Below are positions 56,102 to 64,000 of a stretch of DNA of 64,000 nucleotides, in pieces. The notes under the pieces are model-generated. The model did no database searches, was not told the origin of the DNA, and saw only the letters and a list, made by a program, of their open reading frames with translations. The position numbers and the translations under genes were made by a program. Position 1 is the first letter of the stretch. Every line of letters starts with the position of its first letter. The DNA comes from Manis javanica (Eukaryota > Chordata > Mammalia > Pholidota > Manidae), in the NCBI RefSeq assembly GCF_040802235.1, contig NC_133166.1, positions 9,362,001-9,426,000 of the forward strand, in the 5' to 3' direction.

Positions 56102-56880
56102 ATGTAGGAAAGCAGATATGAGTGGGGTGGAAAGAAAAGAAGGCCAGTAAGCCACTAGAAGGCACTCAAAGAGTTAACCAGTAAAAAAAAAAGGCTCCAA
56201 GGCCAGGAGCAACTTGACCTAAAAGTTTGAATACTCCCCAGATAAAGAAAAGTTATCTCAGCATAGCCTATGTTTTCACTGTGTCAACTAGAACATACCA
56301 TTGGAAGATTTACTTTAGCACCTGCTCAAAGGCCCAGCTTATTCAGGAAGAATTCTATCTTCAAGCTAAGATTGCATTTTAATCAAACATACAGTGGCTC
56401 AGCCCACATTGGAGGCAAGGCAGACCGTCTTAATTAATATGCTTCCAGACAGAAGCTGATATACTGGAAAGGAATCAAAGCAGTATTATTTCTTGTGTTG
56501 AGTTAAAAAAAAAAAAGAAACTTAATGTCTTATCGAAGATGACCATTCTGAGACAATGTGGCCTGTCCGCAACTGGCCCTTTGTCACTTTCCTGAAAATC
56601 CTCAACTCGCTAGAAAACCTCAGACCCTAAACCTTTCAGTGCACTCCTTTCTCTAAGGTCGCCCGCTCTTTCTAAGTGGGTAGACTTTCTCTCTTTCAAT
56701 AAAACTTAAACCGTTCAAGGTGCCTCTCCTCCCTGAGGTCGCCTGCTGCACTTTTTCTCTCTTTGAGTAACTTTAAATAAAACTTTTACTCTGCTTCACT
56801 GGACTGTGACTCTGTCCTTCAATTCTTTGTTGCAGCGGGGACAAGGACCAAGGCAGATACACAACGCTCCCCCAACAATG
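56102..56880 (+). repeat. Solo LTR, class I-like
   Basis: About 780 bp, approximate ends. The U3-like part shares about 90 bp with 27,135-27,230. The downstream part has two 'aataaaactt' polyadenylation-type signals (about 56,697 and 56,775) each followed by T/C-rich sequence, and ends 'ttgttgcagcggggacaagg'. The paired signals come from a local duplication ('ctccctgaggtcgcctgctg' versus 'tctaaggtcgcccgctcttt'). No target-site duplication was found. Confidence 0.6.
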
Positions 56881-59800
56881 AGACATCTAGTTCTGCATCT
56901 TCATGTCCAATGCCTGGCATGGTAAGTGTTAGGAATATTACCGGAAGCCATTCCTATGCCAGGACAGTTAACCGGAAATTACTTATTCATGGAAGCAGCC
57001 ATTTTTTCATGAAAGAGCTATCAGCATTCCTCAGAACACTAGTGACAAATACTGGTCTAGATACTGGCAATGGCAACTTTAGCCTCTTGTTTTGACTGTA
57101 TGTGCAATATAGTTTTTGACCTCGGTGCTTGAACTCGGGTCCTTCAATTTTTTTATTGATATTTTTGGCCTCTTCCGTATTTCTCCAAACCCTTTCTAAG
57201 CTGGGAAACCCAGGAATGAGCTCAGAGCCCTCCTAAGCATAACATCCATGCTACATTTAATGGAAGGATTATTCTGTGGTTCTACATCCTTGTCAGGGGA
57301 CACAATTTCTGCCCAATACAGCAGATATAATCACTCAAAGGACATTAAGAAGGCATTTTTATTAAAAGGACACTCATGCAATTAAAGAAGGGAAAGAATA
57401 TAATTCTTAAAGCTAATGTAATGTTTTGCCTACAAACTCGGCTGATGAATGTTCTCGAATGATTAACCACATATTAGGCATTCTGCATTTTAGTCTTGGC
57501 ACAAGATCTTGGAGTCTTAAGGAAAACATAGTTGAAACCAGTCGACTTCAAACTATCTGAAAATTACATGGCTTACATCCCTTTTTTCCTATTCTCAAAT
57601 TCCTCTGATGGTTTCGTAACCTTAAACAGTGCTGGATTTGGCAGCAGGGACAAATTTAACACCCAGACTTCTTTAATGTCATTTCTTCTCCTAACAGGCT
57701 TAGTGAGAAATGCAAAGAAGATGGAAAGGACATTTCTCACTTGTGCGCTTCCTCCAAGCAAAGCAAGAGAATAGTTGTAACAGATTCCACGCATTAGTGA
57801 ACACTCTCTTACCCCATTTTACTAAGCATCAAATCAAAAGGGACATCTGTTCTCGATAATTCCTCTTTCTTCCATACCAGCAAAGTGACCCCAGCAGAAC
57901 AAGAACTGTGCAGTGCCATAAAGAACCCCTCTGTCTTCAAAACAGACCATTATATGAAGGTCAGATCCATATGCTACCAAAAGTAGCTTATGCATAAACA
58001 AAAAAGAAAACAATCAAATGGGTAGCAGTTTATCTTTTAATCCAAATGGCTAGGAAGTCTCTTTTAGATCGAATTTTCCAATTAAGTGAATGAATGAGTA
58101 TGCATAGCATTCTTGTTATAGGACCTGCTGTATGGGACCCAGTATAGGACCATGCTCCTCAGTGTTTTTCAAACCATGCTCTGTCTTGATGAACATAAAA
58201 AGAATTTCCCCCACTTCTCTGCTCCACTGTCCACAGTCCTTGCTCTCAACTCATAATGGAATCACAGACTGGCAGAGGAAATGTGTCCTCACCAGCCAAG
58301 ACACTTATGTTATTTATTTAGCTTTTCTGATGTACTTTACATTACAGAAATGACAGCTTTCTGTGATGTCTCAATTTTATAATTTATATAATATTAAATA
58401 CACATTTTCATACACCCCCAGGGGGAGTGTGAAATGTTCTCCTGGGGGAAAAGGTGTCTCTGCCTCCTCCCCACCCACAAGTGAGAAATGCTGTCCTAAG
58501 ACTAATGATTCCAATTTTCTTCTTTAGTAAATAGAATGGAGAGTACATAATTGAATTCCCATTTAGAGCTGAGGATCTAGTGGTGTCCAGGGCTCCAGAT
58601 GATAAATTCAAATCTTCACTATACAGTACTATAGCTACAGATTCACAAAATAGGCAAGCTTGACTGGAAGGTGTACCACAAGCCAGGCAACACCTCGAAG
58701 TGCCCTGCCCCCACCACTCCCCTCCTTTTCTCACAGAGCCTCAACTACCAGAACATTCTTCAGAATTTAAGCTTGAAAACATTTAGACTAAATTAGACAA
58801 TGCAGCTTGCTCATCTTTGGTGATTGCCCCCACAAAGCATCTTCTATCACTTAGGAAGAAAGAAGCTAATCTCTTTTAATCCATCGCCTTAGAACCTTCC
58901 TATGTTTGCAGATATGTGATGATTTCCTCATGTTGGTATTTGCTAAGGCTCTGGATATTAACTGCCATAATTCTTTTCACACGCCCCAGCAATTAATCCC
59001 TCATGCAATATGCATCCTTTAGTGCCCTTTACTCATGACCGTCGCTGTCACATCTCGCCCAGCTAACACCTCGACCCTGCCTTCCAATTTTCACATATAT
59101 TGAGTTCAGGAAACTTCAGGCTTGAAGTGTCTCATTTCCTTCTACCTTTTCATGGTCCCTTTGACTTTCACCTTGAAATTAACTAAGATGCCAGTGAGAT
59201 CAAATTGCACCATTTCATCTGGGTGGTACATTGCCTCCCTTTTTTGTTGACTTCTGAAATGCCGAGATTTCAGATGGATACTTAAACAGTAATTAAGAGG
59301 TCACAGTTTGTTACTGAGTCCCTTGGTCATCCACAGATGCAGCCCCCTCCTCAATTCTTTTGCTTATTTCATAAGTGTATCAAACTATTGTTATGGTAGA
59401 AAGTTATCTATGTGTGTGGGTTGGGGGGGAGGGAGACACAGATTTAAAAAAAAAGATGTCCAGGAGATAAGGAAGTACGGGTGACACTGGGTGGATAATA
59501 GAGGAGAGGCTTTGGAAAGGGAGTGAGGGAGGCAGCAGACCCTGTACCCCGCAAAAAGTCTTGTCATTACAGAACAAAGGACAGCAGTGAATAAAATCCC
59601 TGTGCTTGCAGAGAGACCAGGCAACAAAGAGGACTGGAGTCCACGGCTGCTCAGGCAGAAGGATGGCAATTGGGTATTTATGCAAGTGAGGAGAGCACAT
59701 GGGGGTGAATCAGCAAGATGGGGTTAAAAATATTCTCTCTTTGCTTCAGTACCATGGGCCTCAGCTGTGACACCAAGTCCCTACTATGAGTAAAAACTGA

Positions 59801-60183
59801 TACCAAAAACCCGGTAATAGATACAGAATACAGCAAGTTCATTCAGGCCTGTTACGAGGGAGAGTACTGCAGCTGGCAGTAGTAAAAGTCAAGAGATTAA
59901 CAAATGTAAATGAAGAATGAGTGTGCACCATTGGGGCCAAAAGAGAATCTAGTGCCAGTCAGATGAGGTGTGGCTTCTAAACAAGAATGCTGAATGAGGC
60001 TCAAGGCAGATTTCCTGGAAGGTTCCTTCAGCATCCTTCACACTGTATCTATTTCAGATCCTCCAAGCAAGGATGTGCAAGCTGCTTTGCAGGGTCTCTC
60101 CCAACAAGACAATAAGACCTTGTCTTGCCCATGGGTTTCAGCCCTGGGCAAGTTCACTATGGATTCCATGTGACCAAAGAAAT
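56881..60183. other. Intergenic DNA
   Basis: 3.3 kb of largely unique sequence. A minus-strand frame at 58,408-58,734 and paired frames at 59,391-59,700 show no recognisable domain. The palindromic pair 'acccccagggggagtgtg' / 'ctcctgggggaaaa' near 58,417-58,449 may belong to a degraded DNA transposon. Confidence 0.45.
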
Positions 60184-60555
60184 TGACAGCAAAACGTTCT
60201 TGGGGTGAAAGGGTTACACCCAACTTTATTTCCAGGTGGCAGGTCAGTCACTAAAATCCCGTTCACTCAAAGTGAGTCTGCATGCAGCAAGCCAGTCTCT
60301 GCCTCTGGGCCTCTCTGCCTGCACAGCTGTCCCACACAGCCATCCTCTGGGCCTCTGTCCTCGGTGCTGCCACAACTCCAGCCTCTGCTCTGCTCCCCTG
60401 CAGCCTTGCAGCCCTGCCACTGTGTCGCACCCAGAGCACTGGGCAGAGCTCTTTATATAGAGTCAACAGCCATGTATTGCCCACAGGTGTGCAGTGAGCT
60501 AGTCAACCAGGGCCAGGTGAGAATCCTGGCTACCAGAGCTCTCATTTTATCCACA
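60184..60555 (-). repeat. Solo LTR with TATA box and polyadenylation signal
   Basis: Read on the minus strand, a TG...CA interval of about 370 bp has a TATA-like 'tatataaaga' (about 60,459-60,450) and, about 230 nt later, 'gaaataaagttggg' (about 60,232-60,219), the layout of U3-R-U5. The family is not recognised and the ends are approximate. A plus-strand open frame of 159 codons (60,205-60,684) crosses it and is not a gene. Confidence 0.6.
60450..60459 (-). promoter_or_regulatory. TATA-like box of the minus-strand LTR
   Basis: 'tatataaaga' on the minus strand, in the expected place upstream of the LTR polyadenylation signal. Activity is unknown. Confidence 0.45.
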
Positions 60556-60569
60556 GACCTGAATCAGCA

Positions 60570-60670
60570 TAATTTCCCTCACAAACATTTACTTTGGGAC
60601 CACCATGTATCAGGCACTGTGCTAGGTATGGAAGAAGGGAGCACAGACCCTCAGACATTAAGCAATGACC
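60570..60670 (+). repeat. L2-like LINE fragment
   Basis: 'caccatgtatcaggcactgt' then 'gctaggtatggaagaaggga' is typical L2 sequence. Confidence 0.6.
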
Positions 60671-61839
60671 ATGTCCTGTGTTGAATGAAACTACAGGAGC
60701 CCAGGGGCAGGCAGGGTTGGGAGAGAATAAACTCATACTAGAAGACCCAAGGACAGCTTCACAGAGACTGGCTTTTGAGTATAGCACACTGTTCTTAGTT
60801 ACAAAAAATAGGAAGTGCATTTGTCTGTTCCTGGCAGCAAATAAATTTATCAGAGGAAAGCCCACAGATTTTCTGAGGGGCTCTGCAGCCACAACAGTTG
60901 GTCAAGTACTGCCTCTGGAATGGGATGAAACTGCTATCCACTCAGAAGCTCTAGTTTCTAGTTCCAAGTCTGGTGTATTTGACCGGGGGACTGCAAGACA
61001 GACTTGACAACCCATTATCTGAATTTGAGAAGGAGGCAGTGGAGAATGCCTCAAGAGTAAGAAGAGTATTTGATGTTTCTGAGCATCCAGAAAGAATCAC
61101 AAAGATTCACTTGAGAAGTCTAAAAAGCACTCATAAGATGAAACAAACAGAATGGAAGTGAAACAGCGTGGTGTAGAGTAGTGCTGAGAGGTCACGGTCT
61201 AGATTTTCAATCTCAGGAGGAGAATTCAAGAAAGAGCAACTCAGTTGTACATTACCAAGAGAAGAGACTCTTACCACTTCAGTTATTCCCATTAGTAGCA
61301 CCCTGGTTCCCAAACAGCAGACTCACCGTATCTTGGATGCTGTTCTGACACAGCTGTCACCAGCCGAAGCATGGTGCTCAAGCAATGGAAAGGGAGACTC
61401 CAGGACAAGCCACTGAGTCCTTCTCAGGGCCTGACATGTTTGAATCTGCTAAGGTAACTTTTACAATTATTAAGGAAGTTCCCATATACACTCTCAACTG
61501 AAGCTTGTATGGAGGTGTTCCTATGAGAATACTTAAAAGTCAGTTGCAAACAATTTCATGCTTTATGAGCATGGGGTTTTTGTGAACCAGTTCAGCAGTT
61601 GTGTTTATGTGCATCATATGGCCACCTGCTATATAAGACAGGCACTACAGAAGCTTGCTTAGTACAAATGCATTATCATCATAAGCAACTCTTTCTTCAC
61701 AGTGGTCTGCATTTTACATTCACATATCTGACCATCTGCCAATCAGGAAACAAGCAGAGGCAAAATGAGGGAAGAACACCTATTCCAGTTGGGTTTGGCT
61801 TTCTCATACAAATTCAAAGTTGACTTGGACAGAAGACTT
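60671..61839. other. Intergenic DNA
   Basis: Short plus-strand frames at 60,678-61,161 have no recognisable features. Confidence 0.5.
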
Positions 61840-61985
61840 TCAGTACTTTAATAACCAGTGAGTCAAGACCTTCACACATTTTCAAACTTTTACAACAACC
61901 TTGCATAGACACAGGCAACATTTGAGGGATCAGTATCGCTTAATTAGTCTTCACACTCTTGTCTGGTTTCTGACACATTTTAGAG
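61840..61985 (-). repeat. MIR-like fragment, weak
   Basis: 'gaccttcacacattttcaaa' and 'acaacaaccttgcatagaca' resemble reverse MIR, strongly diverged. Confidence 0.4.
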
Positions 61986-62214
61986 CCAGCATGTAGAATC
62001 AGCTCAAGTTACAAAATCTGCTTCATCAATAAGTTATTTCTCATAACACTAGAGGCACAATTAAATCACTCTTCATAGCTTCTTGAAGATTTCATATGTA
62101 GTTACCCAGAGCAACAGAAATTTCTCACTTTACTGGGCCAGGAACGTCCATCCTGTATTACTGCAATGAACTTCTATAACCCTGAGGGAAAAAGTAAGTT
62201 CCCAGCTCAGGGCA

Positions 62215-62536
62215 AATTACCTTTGAAGCTGAAATCAGTCAAAGGGAGAAATAAAGTGGGAGAAACCATTTATTGCTTACAAGCAGTCACCCACTTCTGC
62301 GCTCATCTCTCGTGACCTGGCTGCAAAAAGGGACCTCACCCAACTTCTCCGGGTCAGATATGCCCTGCCCCCTCCCTTGTAATCATGGACATGATTACAT
62401 GCACATGTAACTACTTCTCTCCACCCCCTGGAAACACCCACTGATATGGAAATGCAATAAGGCCAGGCAAGAGGTTCTGGAAATACCACAGTTTTACCCG
62501 CAGCTTCTTTCAGGGGTAATCTTTTCAAGGTCTCCA
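62215..62536 (-). repeat. LTR fragment adjoining the ERV retrocopy
   Basis: On the minus strand it contains 'aactgtggtatttccagaac', a GC-rich middle and 'gcaataaatggtttctccca' followed by T/C-rich sequence, the pattern of a class I ERV R/U5. Its upstream end meets the poly(A) tail of the next element, which therefore inserted into or beside it. Confidence 0.55.
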
Positions 62537-62570
62537 TTTTTTTTTTTTTTTTGAGAGGGCATCTCTCATA

Positions 62571-62576
62571 TTTATT
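62571..62576 (-). terminator. Polyadenylation signal of the ERV copy
   Basis: AATAAA in the minus-strand context 'gatcaataaatatgagag', 18 nt before the encoded A-run. It corresponds to 'gctcaataaatatgagg' in the provirus LTRs. Confidence 0.85.
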
Positions 62577-63488
62577 GATCAAATGGTTGTTAACAACAAT
62601 AAAATTCTGTATACGGGGGTCAATGCTCAATGCACAATCATTAATCCATCTCAAGCCTAATTCTCGTCAGTCTCCAATCTTCTGAAGCATAACGAACAAG
62701 TTCTTACATAATGAATAAGTTCTTACATGGTGAACAGTACAAGGGCATTCATCACAGAAACTTTCGGTTTTGATCACGCATTATGAACTATAAACAATCA
62801 GGTCAAATATGAGTATTTGTTTGATTTTTATACTTGATTTATATGCGGATCCCACATTTCTCCCTTTATTATTATTATTTTTTTTATTTTTAATAAAATG
62901 CTGAAGTGGTAGGTAGATGCAAGATAAAGGTAGAAAACATAGTTTAGTGTTGTAAGAGAGCAATTGTAGTTGATCAGCTGTGTGCCTGTAGACTATGCGC
63001 TAATCCGAGCTAGACAAGGGCAATAAAACATCCACGGATGCAGAAGCGTTCTCTCAAAACAGGGGGGGTGAGGTTCTAAACTTCACCACTGTTGATCCCC
63101 AATTTCTCACCTGATGGCCCCCCTGCGACTGTGCCTGTCTTAGGTTGTTCCTCCCTTGAGGAATCTTACCCGTCTCTGGCTAACCAGTCATCTTCCGGGG
63201 CCATACAGGGAAATGTAAAGTTGGTAAGTGAGAGAGAAGCCATATTGTTTGAAAAGATTAGCTTTTTACTTCTTCGCAGATTTGTGCCCCATGGCTTCTA
63301 TGCCCAGCACTTGTCTCGAGGTATCTTTACCACCTGGAGAATTATGATGCTTGGTAAATTCAATATGAGGCATGAATTCTATTTAAGGGTTGTAATTAGG
63401 AAGGAAGAAGAAAAGCTACAGAGGTAGCATATGGAAGAAAACATGGGAGGATTGATTATTTCTTTGACATATCTTCTTGTAGAGTACC

Positions 63489-63941
63489 TTAAGCATGTAT
63501 AGGTTTTAAACTACTAACTAACTTGCACACACATATTAACATAATAGGAATACAGTGACATAAACAAAGCAAATCTATAATTACCAGCCATCTCCAGTGA
63601 AGCCAAGAAAAACAGTTAGGCACCCTAGGCATTTGTGAAAATTTGTCTATGATATGATGGATATTGTCCAACTGTACTTGAACAGTCTGAGAGAAATCAG
63701 ACAAATTAAAGCAACCCATTTCTGGGATCTGTTCACATCCCATATGTTCTTTTAACCATAGATAGTCTATAGTCGTAAGATTTTGGAGCACTACAACTTG
63801 CACCCCTCCCAACTCCTGGTTGAGTTCCAACAGTACAGATCGGGTCAAATTCGTTGTCTCACTGTATGCACATGCCAGCCTAGACATCTCCCTCCTCATT
63901 CCAATGGCAAGTCCAGGAAATGGTGGGATGGACGCAGCCAC
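63489..63941 (-). pseudogene. Envelope transmembrane subunit fragment, open frame
   Basis: About 150 codons, better preserved than the 27.4-kb copy. It has a hydrophobic fusion-peptide-like segment at the start, a heptad-rich helix, an immunosuppressive-domain-like stretch with 'QNLTTIDYL', then 'CEQIPEMGC' where the CX6CC motif has lost one Cys of the CC pair. A membrane anchor ('LVIIDLLCLCHCIPIMLIC') precedes a short tail ending at the stop. The frame stays open upstream of the apparent start but meets a stop near 63,985. Loss of the CC pair and the absence of a surface subunit make fusion activity implausible. Confidence 0.75.
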
Positions 63942-64000
63942 AACTGCAGCATCGCCCGGATCCCTGTGGAGGTTTTTTGATGATCATCCCCCGGCATGAG

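Larger units (their letters stand above)
62537..64000 (-). mobile_element. Poly(A)-tailed ERV copy (env - U3 - R - A16), running past the window edge
   Basis: Minus-strand order: env TM, noncoding region shared with the 22.6-kb provirus, an AT-rich stretch, a U3 starting TGTGGG (62,856), a polyadenylation signal (62,576-62,571), an R end and 16 A residues (62,552-62,537). U3+R is about 304 bp, against about 307 bp to the equivalent point in the provirus LTR. There is no U5 and the A-run begins 18 nt after AATAAA. This is the 3' end of a polyadenylated ERV transcript, as expected for copying by LINE machinery, not integrase. The 5' end and target-site duplication lie outside the window. Confidence 0.82.

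Noticed and set aside
60205..60684. 159-codon plus-strand open frame as a gene
   Set aside because: Most of it is antisense to an LTR and the rest is L2; composition is low complexity (Cys, Pro, Ser, Leu).
62277..62654. 125-codon minus-strand open frame as a gene
   Set aside because: It crosses the A-run and the junction between two transposable elements; the Lys run is the poly(A) tail.

Overview
This is mammalian nuclear DNA with no operons or prokaryotic signals. It is AT-rich, carries many decayed MIR, L2, MER5-type and MaLR-type repeats, and holds one L1 3' end and several endogenous retrovirus (ERV) pieces. I see no primate, rodent, carnivore, ruminant or horse SINE. The poly(A)-tailed ERV-like repeat at the right edge and the L1 3' end resemble sequences I associate with pangolins (Manis). 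That is recollection, not a search result, so the safe statement is a placental mammal, possibly a pangolin. I find no intact multi-exon host gene.

Layout: 1-6.2 kb is intergenic DNA with old repeats. 6.2-19.5 kb, minus strand, is one processed (intronless) retrocopy of RNF111/Arkadia, a RING-H2 E3 ubiquitin ligase of TGF-beta signalling. Its N-terminal half is single copy and frame-broken (about 17.64-19.48 kb). Its C-terminal half plus 3'UTR plus about 430 bp of presumed flanking DNA has been amplified into a head-to-tail array of six units of about 1.79 kb. One unit is enlarged by two extra 530-bp repeats and one is shortened by a deletion. Units 4 and 6 keep all eight RING zinc ligands in open reading frames; the others have lost a ligand or the frame.

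22.63-28.91 kb is a defective class II (betaretrovirus-like) provirus with 420-bp LTRs, a 6-bp target-site duplication and a Lys3-type primer site. Only a Gag start fused to a reverse transcriptase fragment and a decayed Env transmembrane region remain, separated by about 3.5 kb of unrelated, possibly class I, ERV sequence. 29-49 kb is ordinary intergenic DNA with MIR/L2 copies. 49.1-50.5 kb is a 5'-truncated L1. 50.5-62.2 kb is mostly unique, with LTR-like elements near 56.1, 60.2 and 62.2 kb. From 62.54 kb to the right edge, minus strand, lies an ERV copy related to the 22.6-kb provirus. It ends at the R region in a poly(A) tail, as expected of an ERV RNA copied by LINE machinery.

The most notable structure is the nested tandem array inside the RNF111 retrocopy. 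The second is the pair of related ERV copies, one inserted by the retroviral route and one apparently by the LINE route. Repeat names are from memory of consensus sequences and boundaries are approximate unless a target-site duplication is stated.
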